Origin: Catelliglobosispora koreensis DSM 44566
GTDB taxonomy: Bacteria; Actinomycetota; Actinomycetes; Mycobacteriales; Micromonosporaceae
Reading direction: 5' to 3'
Assembly (NCBI RefSeq): GCF_000379685.1
Contig: NZ_KB903249.1
Location: 885,911-949,910 of the forward strand
DNA length: 64,000 bases
The notes under the pieces are model-generated. The model was given only the letters and a program-made list of their open reading frames with translations. It was not told the DNA's origin and did no database searches. Every line of letters starts with the position of its first letter. Position 1 is the first letter of the stretch. Positions 44,746-53,990 of this stretch are shown piece after piece. Made by a program: the position numbers and the translations under genes.

Positions 44746-44844
44746 ATGCACATTCGCCAGAGCAAGAGCCAAAGCCAATACCGCATCGAGAAAGCCGAGG
44801 AATGCCATGTCTTCCAACGACGAATCCACCGCAGACCGCATTAG
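44746..44844 (+). CDS. Possible 32-aa small protein before the recombinase
   Basis: The ATG at 44746 has one of the best ribosome binding sites in the window (AAGGAGG, 44732-44738). The product, MHIRQSKSQSQYRIEKAEEC followed by an Arg/His-rich end, is not recognised. It overlaps the next small gene by 38 nt. It could be a leader for coupled translation or an excisionase-like micro-protein. Confidence 0.35.
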   Translation: MHIRQSKSQSQYRIEKAEECHVFQRRIHRRPH

Positions 44845-44974
44845 CGAAGCACACGTGCACGTTGAGGTGCCCGAGCAACCGCCTGTCTTCAACCCGGAAT
44901 CGGCACGTGCACTGCTGAGCCTGTTCCGCGCCGTACTAGAGAAACGCCGACAGCAAGAAGAAGGAAACCCATGA
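44807..44974 (+). CDS. 55-aa small protein coupled to the serine recombinase
   Basis: ATG at 44807 with GAGGA 5 nt upstream. The 55-aa acidic-then-basic product begins MSSNDESTADRISEAHVHVE and ends in a helix (ARALLSLFRAVLEKRRQQEE). The stop overlaps the recombinase ATG by 4 nt (ATGA at 44971), so the two are made together. It may be a recombination directionality factor or regulator; no family recognised. Confidence 0.6.
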   Translation: MSSNDESTADRISEAHVHVEVPEQPPVFNPESARALLSLFRAVLEKRRQQEEGNP

Positions 44975-46626
44975 CAAACACGATGCGCTTCGCCTTCTAC
45001 GGGCGAGTATCCACGGAAGACAACCAGGACCCAGAGTCCTCGTTCAATTGGCAGCGAACACTCGCGCAGAACCTCATCACTCCATACGGCGGACAGATCG
45101 TCGAAAATTTCTTCGACGTCGGCGAAAGCCGCTCCATTCCGTGGCAACGGAGGCCTGAAGCAAGCCGTTTACTCAAGAAACTGAAGGACCCCAAGCGCGG
45201 CTTCGACCACATCGTCATTGGTGAGCCGCACCGGGCCTTCTACGGCAACCAGTTCGGGCTCACCCTGCCGTTGCTTGAGCACTACAAAGTGACGCTATGG
45301 GTGCCCGAAATGGGCGGCGCTATCGACCCGCGCAACGAAGTGCACGAGCTCATGATGTCCATCTTCGGCGGCATGAGCAAAGGCGAACGCAATCGGGTCA
45401 AGACCCGCGTACGCAACGCGATGGTCGCCCAGACCGAGATCGAAGGCCGGTTTCTTGGAGGCCGGCCTCCCTACGGCTACAAGCTCAAAGACCTTGGCCC
45501 GCATCCCAACCCGGCGAAAGCAGCCGACGGCCGAATGCTGCACGGGCTGACACCCGACCCCGTTACCGCGCCCGTCGTCATGCGGATCTTCGCGGCTTTC
45601 CTCAACGGCGCCGGGATGTACGCCATAGCCGAAGACCTTACCGAGGAAGGCATCCCGTGCCCGTCCGCCTACGACCGCAAACGCAACCCGCACCGCACCG
45701 GCCTGGCGTGGAGCAAGGGCGCAGTCCGGACCATCCTTACAAACCCGCGTTATACGGGCCGGCAGGTGTGGAACAAGCAACGCACCGACGAGGTCCTGCT
45801 CGACGTCGACGACGTCGCGCAAGGCCACACGCAGGTGATGCGATGGAACAAGAAGGAAGACTGGATCATCTCCAAGAACATCGTGCACGAGCCCATCGTT
45901 GACGAGGACTCCTTCGACCAGGCACAAGAGATGCTCGGCTACCGGCGGAAGCACGGACACACCCGCAGAGTGAAGCCGTCGAAACATCCGTATGTCTTCA
46001 AGAGCCTGATCTTCTGTGGACTCTGCGGCCGGAAGATGCAGGGCCTGCATGCGCACGACATCAAGTACTACCGCTGTAGGTATCCGGCCGAGTATGCCCG
46101 TGCCAACCGGGTAGACCACCCCAAGAACATCATTTTGCGCGAGGACGCCATCGAGCCAGCGATCGACCTCTGGCTTACGAAGAGCTTCAGCCCCACGGCA
46201 CGCGACCAAACAATCAACGATCTCGCGAGCCAGCTCAATGTAGGCCCGAAGACGCCGCCGGGGCAGCACCCGACCAAGACCCTCGATGCGAAGATGGCCC
46301 GCTACAAGGCAGCCCTGGATGCGGGAGCCGATCCCGCGGTCGTCACCAAGTGGATCAAAGAAGCCCAAGACGAGTTCGATCAACAGCGAAAGACGATCAC
46401 CCAACCGAAGCCCAAAGAGATCACCACTGACGACATCAGGACCTTGATCAACCAGCTTGGCGACATCGCGCAGGCGATCAAGGACGCCATCCCAGAGGAC
46501 AAGTGGAAGGTCTACCGAGCCCTCGACCTCAGGCTGACCTACGCTCAGGAAACACAAACGGTGCTGGCCGAAATTGATCTCGGCGAGCACCGTTGGGGGA
46601 TAGATCGTGTCCGAGGGGGGACTTGA
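44971..46626 (+). CDS. Large serine recombinase (integrase)
   Basis: 551 aa. The resolvase domain begins MRFAFYGRVSTEDNQ, with the catalytic Ser in GRVS, and continues with IVIGEPHRAFYG and GGMSKGERNRVKTRVRNAM. The recombinase domain has GGRPPYGYKL and WSKGAVRTILTNPRYTGRQVWNKQR. A zinc ribbon (FCGLCGRKMQG ... YYRCRY, about 348-372) and a short coiled coil follow. Such enzymes insert phages and integrative elements at att sites. The last six codons lie inside the tRNA-Leu gene, so the attachment site is probably the tRNA 3' end, formed or preserved by integration. It is the last gene of the element on this side. Confidence 0.93.
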   Translation: MTNTMRFAFYGRVSTEDNQDPESSFNWQRTLAQNLITPYGGQIVENFFDVGESRSIPWQRRPEASRLLKKLKDPKRGFDHIVIGEPHRAFYGNQFGLTLPLLEHYKVTLWVPEMGGAIDPRNEVHELMMSIFGGMSKGERNRVKTRVRNAMVAQTEIEGRFLGGRPPYGYKLKDLGPHPNPAKAADGRMLHGLTPDPVTAPVVMRIFAAFLNGAGMYAIAEDLTEEGIPCPSAYDRKRNPHRTGLAWSKGAVRTILTNPRYTGRQVWNKQRTDEVLLDVDDVAQGHTQVMRWNKKEDWIISKNIVHEPIVDEDSFDQAQEMLGYRRKHGHTRRVKPSKHPYVFKSLIFCGLCGRKMQGLHAHDIKYYRCRYPAEYARANRVDHPKNIILREDAIEPAIDLWLTKSFSPTARDQTINDLASQLNVGPKTPPGQHPTKTLDAKMARYKAALDAGADPAVVTKWIKEAQDEFDQQRKTITQPKPKEITTDDIRTLINQLGDIAQAIKDAIPEDKWKVYRALDLRLTYAQETQTVLAEIDLGEHRWGIDRVRGGT

Positions 46627-46691
46627 ACCCCCACGCCCTATACGGGCACTAGCACCTCAAGCTAGCGCGTCTGCCATTCCGCCACCCGGAC
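46608..46691 (-). tRNA. tRNA-Leu (anticodon GAG)
   Basis: 84 nt on the minus strand. The acceptor stem GTCCGGG/CTCGGAC (one G-U pair) closes at 46691 and 46609, with discriminator A at 46608. The anticodon arm CTAGC-TTGAGGT-GCTAG gives anticodon GAG, a long variable arm GTGCCCGTATAGGGCGT follows, and the T-arm contains GGTTCAAGTCC, all typical of tRNA-Leu. No CCA is encoded. The 3' end overlaps the 3' end of the recombinase gene by 19 bp, marking a probable attachment site. Confidence 0.93.
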
Positions 46692-46832
46692 AGGGTGAGT
46701 GTTGCCGCTAACCTGCCTAAGCAGGTCAGACAACCGCACGAGGGACCACAATACACGGCCGTGTTTGATCACCACAATCCGGTTCCGTCCGGGCCGGAAT
46801 GTCCGAATCAAGCGGGCCCAGAGGAGCGGATT

Positions 46833-47588
46833 TCACGTTCCGTGTGGGGGCTGGACGAGCCGGGAGACATGGTGCAGGAGCCAGCGCGGGGAGTGGCGCA
46901 TGAAGGCTGCGGCGAGCTTGTAGCGCCACCCGGGCACGCACACCACAGCGTCGCGGGAGAGGTCGCGTAGCGCGACCCGGGCCACGTATGCGGGGGAAAG
47001 CCATACCGAGGGCGAGACCCGGCCTACGTCGACGCCAGCGGAGGCGTGGAAGGCAGTCTGGGTGTACCCGGGGCACAGCGCCATGACGGAAACGCCGTGA
47101 GGACGCGCCCACAGGGCCAAAGACGTGCTGAAGTGGGTCACCCACGCTTTGGAAGCGGGGTAGGTGCTGCCGGGCAGAGTGGACGCGAAGCCGGTGATTG
47201 AAGAGACGTTGATGATGCTCCCCGAGCCGCGCGAGACCATCGAAGGCAGCACGGCATGACACAGAGCCAGAACAGCCGTCACGTTCACCGAAAGCAGGTA
47301 AAGCTCACGGGACAACGGTGACCGTGTGAAGACCGTGTTCAGGGTCAGCCCAGCAGCGTTAACCAAAAGGTCCACGGGGGAAGACGCGGCGAGCGAGGCA
47401 ACCGAAGCAAGTGAAGAAGGGTCAGACAGGTCGGCGGGTACCACGACCGCCTCAGGGAACGCAGCCCGCAACGCGTCCAAACGAGACGACGGACGGGCCA
47501 CCAGCAGAAGGTCCCAGCCACGCGCAGCCAGCTCGACGGCGAACGCGTGGCCGATCCCTGACGTCGCCCCGGTGACAAGTGCCAGCAC
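46833..47588 (-). CDS. Short-chain dehydrogenase/reductase
   Basis: 251 aa. The nucleotide-binding motif TGATSGIG is at residues 6-13, VNAAG replaces the usual NNAG, and the catalytic YPASK follows a Ser in INVSSITG. This is a classical NAD(P)-dependent SDR. The GTG at 47588 gives the natural N-terminus (MLALVTGATSGIG); no ribosome binding site is visible, so the transcript may be leaderless or coupled to the ABC operon 36 bp upstream. It lies just outside the integrated element, on the same strand as the ABC exporter genes. Substrate unknown. Confidence 0.87.
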   Translation of the reverse strand: MLALVTGATSGIGHAFAVELAARGWDLLLVARPSSRLDALRAAFPEAVVVPADLSDPSSLASVASLAASSPVDLLVNAAGLTLNTVFTRSPLSRELYLLSVNVTAVLALCHAVLPSMVSRGSGSIINVSSITGFASTLPGSTYPASKAWVTHFSTSLALWARPHGVSVMALCPGYTQTAFHASAGVDVGRVSPSVWLSPAYVARVALRDLSRDAVVCVPGWRYKLAAAFMRHSPRWLLHHVSRLVQPPHGT

Positions 47589-47624
47589 GAGCCGAAACGC
47601 TAGAGCGCCAAGGTAAACAGCACG

Positions 47625-49412
47625 CTACTGGTAGGCGGCCGCCTGGATAGCGTAAAGCTCAGCGTACTGGCCGCCTTTAGCCATCAGTTCCTCATGTGAG
47701 CCGACTTCAGCGACGCGTGACCCGTCCAACACGACGATCAGGTCAGCCATCCGCACGGTGGAGAACCGGTGCGACACCAGCAACGTGATCCGCCCAGACG
47801 ACGACCGCGCAGCGGACGCATATCGCTCAAACAAGGCGTGCTCCGTTTCGGCGTCCAACGCCGCGGTCGGCTCGTCCAAGACCAGCAACAACGGTTCGTC
47901 ACGCATGAACCCACGCGCTAGAGCCAGTTTCTGCCACTGTCCAAACGAGACCTCAACCCCGCCCGGCCACGACGGCCCCAGCTGGGTGTCGAGCCCGGAT
48001 TCCAAAGACGACACCACATCGGCCGCCCCGGCCCGATCCACAGCCGCGGAAACAGCCGGCACAGAATCCAGGCGCGGCACGTCACCGACGCCAACGGATT
48101 GGCGGGCGAAGAACTCGAACCGGAAGAAGTCCTGGTACGCCCCGGACAGCCGTGCCCGCCACTCGTCAGCGGGCATGCGGCCCAAGTCGGCACCGTCGAC
48201 GAGAATCCGGCCTGAGGTGGGGGAGTAGAACTTCGACAGCAGTTTCACCAATGTGCTCTTGCCCGCCCCGTTTTCGCCCACCACGGCGATAACGGCACCG
48301 GCAGGCAACGTCAACGACACGTCTTGCAACACCAGCGCGGTGGTGCCGGGATAAGCGAAACTCACGTTCTCAAAACGAATCCCCGACGCCAACGTGGAAG
48401 GCACGGCGATGTCGGCCGCCTCATCAAACGAGGCCGCATAGTCTTCCAGCCAGGCTAGGCGGCGTGAGCCGTCCATCCAGAAGCCGCGCAGGAACCCGAT
48501 TTCGCCCACGGTGGCGCCGATGTAGGCCGACAAACGGGAACCGGCCGCCAATACCAGCAGCACGCTGCCAGGGGTGGCGTTGATGCCGACGGCGACGAAC
48601 ACGATCGCGCCCACATAACCCAGGCCGAACACCAGCCAGGCCAGCGAATGCCACCACGCGGTGCCCCAGCGGGCGGCCGCGATCGGCTGATACCAGCGCT
48701 CCCAGGCAGAGCGCCTCATCGACACCAAACGCGAGCCGATGCGGGTGACGCGAACTTCTTTGCCGGGCGGCGCGGTGGTGGACAGCACGAACAGGTGCCG
48801 GGCCAGTCGGGCCGCCGAAGCGCCCGCTTCTTCAATCTTGCGTTCCACGGCAGGACGCCACGACGACGTCATCACCGTTGGCACGGCGAACAGCACCAGC
48901 AACGCCAGCGCCGGATGGATCGACGTGAGCAGCCCGACGGTGATGACGAGCCGCACGATCCAGCCCGCGGTGGAAAACACTGACAGGTACATGTGGTCGA
49001 GGACGAAGACCTGGTCCCGCAAAATCGAGAGCCGGTCGAGATAGTCGGGGCGTTCGTGGTGGGCGATGGTGCCCACCGAGGCTTGCAGGCGGGCGACATG
49101 TGCTTCCAGGGCGATGGTGACGCGGTCGCGGAAGCGGCGCTGCACCCGGTCGGCCACGGTGCGCAAAAACCAGGTGCCTACCGCTGAGACGGCAAGGCCC
49201 ATCAGCGAGATGTAAACCAGGCGCCGGTTGCCGTCCAGGACGCCGTCGCTGAGGAACTTGAGCCACAGTGCCAGCAACGCGTCGGGCAGCGCGGCGAGCA
49301 ACGATAGTCCAAACGCTACAGACATCAGTTTGGGTTCGAATTTGAACCCGAGTTTGCAGCACCGCCACATCGATTGCCACGGCGGCGGCATGTCGTCAGC
49401 CGAGGACGTCAT
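47625..49412 (-). CDS. ABC exporter half-transporter (membrane plus ATPase domains), degenerate signature
   Basis: 595 aa. An N-terminal six-helix membrane domain (about 20-310) is fused to an ATPase with Walker A VGENGAGKST (about 381-390), Walker B LLLVLDEPTAALD and the switch His in LVSHRFST. The signature motif reads VSFGQWQKLALARG instead of LSGGQ, as in the non-canonical half of heterodimeric exporters. The gene overlaps its upstream neighbour, a similar half-transporter with a canonical signature, by 17 nt; the two very likely form a heterodimer. Export of a product of the nearby cluster is plausible but not shown. Confidence 0.87.
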   Translation of the reverse strand: MTSSADDMPPPWQSMWRCCKLGFKFEPKLMSVAFGLSLLAALPDALLALWLKFLSDGVLDGNRRLVYISLMGLAVSAVGTWFLRTVADRVQRRFRDRVTIALEAHVARLQASVGTIAHHERPDYLDRLSILRDQVFVLDHMYLSVFSTAGWIVRLVITVGLLTSIHPALALLVLFAVPTVMTSSWRPAVERKIEEAGASAARLARHLFVLSTTAPPGKEVRVTRIGSRLVSMRRSAWERWYQPIAAARWGTAWWHSLAWLVFGLGYVGAIVFVAVGINATPGSVLLVLAAGSRLSAYIGATVGEIGFLRGFWMDGSRRLAWLEDYAASFDEAADIAVPSTLASGIRFENVSFAYPGTTALVLQDVSLTLPAGAVIAVVGENGAGKSTLVKLLSKFYSPTSGRILVDGADLGRMPADEWRARLSGAYQDFFRFEFFARQSVGVGDVPRLDSVPAVSAAVDRAGAADVVSSLESGLDTQLGPSWPGGVEVSFGQWQKLALARGFMRDEPLLLVLDEPTAALDAETEHALFERYASAARSSSGRITLLVSHRFSTVRMADLIVVLDGSRVAEVGSHEELMAKGGQYAELYAIQAAAYQ

Positions 49413-51201
49413 AGCTCACCTCTTCGTCGGAGTCTTCCGCGGGCAGCCCGGCGGCGAACCGCTCGGCTTGCAGGTCGAACATGGTGCGGTAGCGGCCGCC
49501 CAAAGCCATCAGCTCATCGTGGGTGCCCAGCTCGACGACCCGGCCCTCTTCCAGCACACAGATCCGGTCAGCCTGACGCACGGTGGAGAACCGGTGCGAG
49601 ATGAGGATGGTCGTGCAGTGCCGCGTTTCGGCCAGTACCCGCTCAAAGATTTCTGCCTCACCCCGGACATCGAGTTGCGCGGTGGGCTCATCCAGCAGCA
49701 CCACTCCGGCACCTTGGCGCACCGCGCAGATGGTGCGCGCCAGGGCGATGCGCTGCCACTGCCCGCCAGAGAGGTCGGTGCCGCCTTCGTAGCCTTTGGC
49801 CAAGATGGTGTCCAAACTGGCCAGATCTTCGGCTCCTGCGGCCTTGAGCGAGGCGAGAATAACGTCGTCGGGTGCACCGTGTGGGGCGACGTTGTCGCGC
49901 AACGGCAGGTCGAAGCGGATGAAGTCCTGAAACACGGCCGTGATCCGCGACCGCCACGACTCCACGTCCATCGCCCGCACATCAACCCCGTCAACTTCCA
50001 CCGACCCTGCGACCGGGTCGTAGAGGCGGCAGATCAGCTTGGCGAGGGTGGTTTTCCCGGCGCCGTTGCGTCCCACGATCGCCAGCGATGATCCGGCTGG
50101 GATCGTCAGGTCGAACCCATTGAGCACCGGACGGTCAGCCGTGCCGGGGTAGGCGAAGGTGACGTCCCGGAACGCGACCGCCTCAGCGGGCATGCCTGTG
50201 GCCGGTGCGGAACCGCGCACCTCCAGCGCACCGCGCGGCCCGGTCGCTTTCTGCAGCCGCAACACCGCGGCCACCGGAGCCGAAGCACCATCCAGCGCCC
50301 AGTTCAGCCCACCGAACGCGATCAGCGACGTGCCGATAGCCGCCTGGGAATAGGTCACCAAAGCACCAAGATCCGATGTGGACGCCAGCGCCCAGAACAC
50401 CGCCACATTCGCCGGCAGCACGATCGCCAGACACAAGATGACCGACTTTTCCCGCATCCGCGTCGCCCGGTATTGCAGGTCGTGCAACACCACGCGCCGG
50501 GCCATGAACCGTTCGATCACAAAGCCCACGAGGCCAAACAGCCGCAGTTCCTTGGCGGCCGGGGCGTCCACGGCCAGCCGGTAGGCGTAGTCGGCGTCCT
50601 GGCGGGCGGCACGCACCGCATCGGTTTCACGGTCTCTCCATACGCCACTTTCGCGCAGGATCCAGTGCGTGACCAGCCACGCACCGGCCAGCACCAGCGG
50701 CGCCCACCACGCGAACGCGAACAGCACCACCGCTGAGGACAACCCGGCCAGCAACTCCACCAGTCCGCCGGCGATGAAGTCCATCGACAGCGACAGTGGT
50801 GGCCCGCTCATGCCCAAGTCGAAGTCACGGGCCGTGGTCATGTCCTTGGCCAGTTCCGGATCTTCCAGGTGCCCCATGCCCGACGGCTGCACACACGCCT
50901 CGGTGAGCCGGTCATATAGCCACGCCGACGTGCGGTCGCCCAGGTTCATGCCGATAGCGGCATGCATCGGTGTGAGCACCTGCAGCAGCACAAAGATCAC
51001 ACCGGTGAGCGCCAACGGCATGGTGAGGGACTGTCCGTTCTCGACGGCGCCGACCAGCACACCCATCGCCACCGCGAACCCGGCCGGCAACAGCCCGCGC
51101 AGCAGCAACACCAGCCACCACAGCAGCGCCAGCGGCCGGTCGGCCTGATACAGCACCCCGAAGAACTGCCATTCCTGTCTTGCCCGTAGCCATCCGATCA
51201 T
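49396..51201 (-). CDS. ABC exporter half-transporter with canonical ATPase
   Basis: 601 aa. An N-terminal membrane domain with several long hydrophobic stretches (for example LLWWLVLLLRGLLPAGFAVA near residue 27) precedes an ATPase with Walker A VGRNGAGKTT, signature DLSGGQWQRIALAR, Walker B VVLLDEPTAQLD and ISHRFST. It belongs to the multidrug/lipid exporter type of ABC proteins. First gene of the pair with 47625-49412; the upstream region (51202-51355) is shared with the divergent aldehyde dehydrogenase and contains the near-palindrome ATACGAGCTTGTAT. Confidence 0.87.
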   Translation of the reverse strand: MIGWLRARQEWQFFGVLYQADRPLALLWWLVLLLRGLLPAGFAVAMGVLVGAVENGQSLTMPLALTGVIFVLLQVLTPMHAAIGMNLGDRTSAWLYDRLTEACVQPSGMGHLEDPELAKDMTTARDFDLGMSGPPLSLSMDFIAGGLVELLAGLSSAVVLFAFAWWAPLVLAGAWLVTHWILRESGVWRDRETDAVRAARQDADYAYRLAVDAPAAKELRLFGLVGFVIERFMARRVVLHDLQYRATRMREKSVILCLAIVLPANVAVFWALASTSDLGALVTYSQAAIGTSLIAFGGLNWALDGASAPVAAVLRLQKATGPRGALEVRGSAPATGMPAEAVAFRDVTFAYPGTADRPVLNGFDLTIPAGSSLAIVGRNGAGKTTLAKLICRLYDPVAGSVEVDGVDVRAMDVESWRSRITAVFQDFIRFDLPLRDNVAPHGAPDDVILASLKAAGAEDLASLDTILAKGYEGGTDLSGGQWQRIALARTICAVRQGAGVVLLDEPTAQLDVRGEAEIFERVLAETRHCTTILISHRFSTVRQADRICVLEEGRVVELGTHDELMALGGRYRTMFDLQAERFAAGLPAEDSDEEVSYDVLG

Positions 51202-51355
51202 GGAAAGCCTCCGATACCTCGTGACCCCGCGAGTCTAAACGCCACCTAGGACATCCCCTCGCAGGCGGGGCGCCTTTGCGAGTATTTGGTAAGGCTCAGC
51301 AGGAGACACTTGCCAATACGAGCTTGTATCGTCAACGCTCATGAGGCGGGCCGGT

Positions 51356-52810
51356 ATGTCACTGCTTGACCCCACTCTCTGGAGTGGGCGGATCTTCACA
51401 GGTCTATGGCATCCAGCCACCCAAACACGTGAGGTGATCAACCCGGCCACCGGCGAGCGGCTCGGGATAGCCGGCCTAGCGTCCACAATGGACGTTACCG
51501 CCGCGGCCGAACACGCCGAGCAGGCCCGCGGCACCTGGGCACAAGTCGCCGCCAGCTACCGCGCGGCACTCCTGCGCCGCGCCGGCGACCTGTTCAGCGA
51601 ACACCAAGACGCCATTGTGGGCTGGCTCGTCAGCGAGAGCGGATCAACGCAAGCCAAAGCGAAAGCGGAAGTGGCCGCCGCCGCGCAAACCTGCCACGAG
51701 GCCGCCGCCTTAGCCAATAGCCCCTACGGTGAGGTCATCCGTTCGGGTCAGCCGCGGCTGAGCCTGACCCGCCGCATCCCAGCCGGTGTCATCGGCGTGA
51801 TCACCCCGTTCAACATGCCGCTGGCGCTGGCGATCCGCGCGGTCGCCCCGGCACTCGCATTGGGCAATGCCGTGCTGCTCAAACCCGATGCGCGCACCGC
51901 CGTCAGCGGGGGAGTCGTGCTCGCGCAAATCTTCGCCGCAGCAGGACTGCGTAAGGGGTTGCTGCAGGTACTCGCCGGCGATGCCGCGGTGGGTGCGGCC
52001 ATCATTGACCATCCGCTGGTACGCGTAGTGTCGTTCACCGGTTCACCACAAGCGGGAAGACACGTCGCCGAACGCGGCGGCCGTCTGCTCAAACGAGTAA
52101 TGCTCGAACTAGGCGGCAACAACGCCCTCGTTGTCTTTGACGACACCGACATCGACCGTGCCGTGCGGGCCGGCGCGTTCTCCTCCTTCCTGCACCAAGG
52201 ACAGGTGTGCATGGCAGCCGGGCGCCACCTCGTGCACGAAAGCATCTACGGCGAATACGTCGCCAAACTCGCCGAATTCGCCGACAGTCTCATCGTCGGC
52301 GACCCGTCGCACAACGATGTCGCGTTAGGACCGCTGATCGACGTGCGCCAGCGCGACCGCGTCCACCACCTCGTGGAAGCTAGCGTGAAAGCGGGCGCGA
52401 AACTCGTCACCGGCGGCACCTTCGACGCCCTGTTCTACCGCCCGACCGTGCTAGCTGAGCCAGCAGAGCCAACGGAGGCCTACCGCGAAGAAGTGTTCGG
52501 CCCCGTCGCCCCGGTCCGGGCGTTCAGCACCGTCAGCGAGGCGGCAAAGCTGGTGGCAGACAACGAAACCGGGCTGGCCGTTTCCATCCTGACCGCCGAC
52601 GTCGGCAAGGCGATGACGTTAGCTGACCGTGTTCCGGCCGGCATGGTGCACATCAATGACCCCACCATCGACCACGAACCGCAGGCGCCCTTCGGCGGAT
52701 TCGGCTTGTCTGGCAACGGCTGGCGCGCCGGGGGACTGTCCGATCTGGACGCCTATACCGAGACCCAGTGGCTGACCATCCGCCCCGAACTGGCCAAGGT
52801 GACGCTATGA
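51356..52810 (+). CDS. Aldehyde dehydrogenase (benzaldehyde/vanillin-dehydrogenase-like)
   Basis: 484 aa. The catalytic Cys is in LHQGQVCMAAGRHLVH, the general-base Glu in MLELGGNNALVVFDD, and the cofactor loop in SFTGSPQAGRHVAERG. NAD(P)-dependent oxidation of an aldehyde to the acid is the expected reaction; the length and N-terminus fit the aromatic-aldehyde branch. The ATG at 51356 is chosen as it gives the usual start (MSLLDPTLWSGRI); an ATG at 51341 is also possible. The following alcohol dehydrogenase overlaps it by 4 nt, so alcohol to aldehyde to acid oxidation may be coupled. Divergent from the ABC exporter. Confidence 0.87.
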   Translation: MSLLDPTLWSGRIFTGLWHPATQTREVINPATGERLGIAGLASTMDVTAAAEHAEQARGTWAQVAASYRAALLRRAGDLFSEHQDAIVGWLVSESGSTQAKAKAEVAAAAQTCHEAAALANSPYGEVIRSGQPRLSLTRRIPAGVIGVITPFNMPLALAIRAVAPALALGNAVLLKPDARTAVSGGVVLAQIFAAAGLRKGLLQVLAGDAAVGAAIIDHPLVRVVSFTGSPQAGRHVAERGGRLLKRVMLELGGNNALVVFDDTDIDRAVRAGAFSSFLHQGQVCMAAGRHLVHESIYGEYVAKLAEFADSLIVGDPSHNDVALGPLIDVRQRDRVHHLVEASVKAGAKLVTGGTFDALFYRPTVLAEPAEPTEAYREEVFGPVAPVRAFSTVSEAAKLVADNETGLAVSILTADVGKAMTLADRVPAGMVHINDPTIDHEPQAPFGGFGLSGNGWRAGGLSDLDAYTETQWLTIRPELAKVTL

Positions 52811-53889
52811 AGATAACCGTCGCCGTCACCGACGGCCCGGCACAACCGCTGCGCCTGGCTGAGGCCACCATCGGCGAACCGCAACCGGGCGAACTGCTGG
52901 TGCGCCTGGCCGGAACCGGCGTGTGTCACACCGATGCCATGGCCGCGGCCGGCAAGATGCCCTTCCCGCTGCCGGGAGTCCTGGGCCATGAAGGCGCCGG
53001 TGTAGTGGAAAGCGTTAGCGCGCAAGGGTTCGCCCCCGGCGACACGGTCGTGCTCGGCTGGCCGTGGTGCGGCCAGTGCCGCAATTGCTATGCCGGGCAA
53101 CCCCGCTACTGCGTGAACCTGCCATCGCTATTGTTCGGCGGCAAACGCACCATCCACCTCACCGATGGCACACCGCTGCACGGCGGATTCTTTGGCCAGT
53201 CGTCGTTTGCCACCCACGCGATCGTCGACGCCCGTACCGCGGTGAAGGTGAACACCAGCTTGCCGTTAGAAGCGATCGGCACCCTCGGATGCGGCTTCTC
53301 AGCCGGTGCCGGCGCGGTCCTCAACAACGCCAAGCCCGCACCGGGATCGTCGCTCGTGGTCTATGGCGCTGGCGCGGTCGGGCTAGCAGCGGTCATGGCG
53401 GCCCGGCTCACCCCGGCCACCACCATCGTCGCCGTGGACCGCAATCCACAGCGGCTCGCCCTGGCCGCCAAACTGGGCGCCACCCAAACCATTGACGTGA
53501 ATGGGATTCGCAATGTGCCTCGCGCGGTCCGCGAAGCGTGCGGCGGCCCGGCAGACATTGTCATCGAATGCACCGGACAGGAAAAAGTCATCCGCCAGGC
53601 CATCGAAACCATTGGCATGCTGGGCGTGTGCTGCCTGGTGGGCACCGGCGATCCCACGACGGAACTGCGGGCACATCAGCAGAGCACGCAGTGGGGACGC
53701 AGCATTCGCGGCTGTATGGGCGGCGAAGGCCAAAGCCACACGCTCGTGCCAGCCTTGTTAACACTCGCTGAACAAGGGCGGTTTCCGTTCACTGAACTCA
53801 TCGGGTACATCCCACCGGCAGAGGCGCTAACCGCTGCCGCGGCTGGAGAAATCATCAAGCCGGTGCTGCAGATGGAAACATACATTTAA
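52807..53889 (+). CDS. Zinc-dependent alcohol dehydrogenase (aryl-alcohol type)
   Basis: 360 aa, class III/aryl-alcohol dehydrogenase-like MDR enzyme. Catalytic zinc ligands are in TGVCHTDAMA and GHEGAGVVE, structural zinc ligands in WCGQCRNCYAGQPRYC, and the Rossmann motif VYGAGAVGLAAVMAA binds NAD(P). It interconverts a primary alcohol and its aldehyde. The ATG at 52807 overlaps the aldehyde dehydrogenase stop (ATGA), making these a two-step oxidation pair. Confidence 0.9.
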   Translation: MKITVAVTDGPAQPLRLAEATIGEPQPGELLVRLAGTGVCHTDAMAAAGKMPFPLPGVLGHEGAGVVESVSAQGFAPGDTVVLGWPWCGQCRNCYAGQPRYCVNLPSLLFGGKRTIHLTDGTPLHGGFFGQSSFATHAIVDARTAVKVNTSLPLEAIGTLGCGFSAGAGAVLNNAKPAPGSSLVVYGAGAVGLAAVMAARLTPATTIVAVDRNPQRLALAAKLGATQTIDVNGIRNVPRAVREACGGPADIVIECTGQEKVIRQAIETIGMLGVCCLVGTGDPTTELRAHQQSTQWGRSIRGCMGGEGQSHTLVPALLTLAEQGRFPFTELIGYIPPAEALTAAAAGEIIKPVLQMETYI

Positions 53890-53990
53890 ATTCGCCAACT
53901 CTTGAACCTTCACCCAATTCATGCGTGTATGTAAATGCCCACGCGCACCGTGGGCCGCACACGACGTGCGACAGCAGAGTTGGGAGAACA

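Noticed and set aside
46608-46691. A matching left attachment site within the window
   Set aside because: I looked for a second copy of the tRNA-Leu 3' end and did not find one by eye. It may lie left of the window.
46692-46832. Small gene after the tRNA
   Set aside because: The open frames here overlap the antisense strand of the SDR gene and look like shadows. Only weak short inverted repeats are visible.
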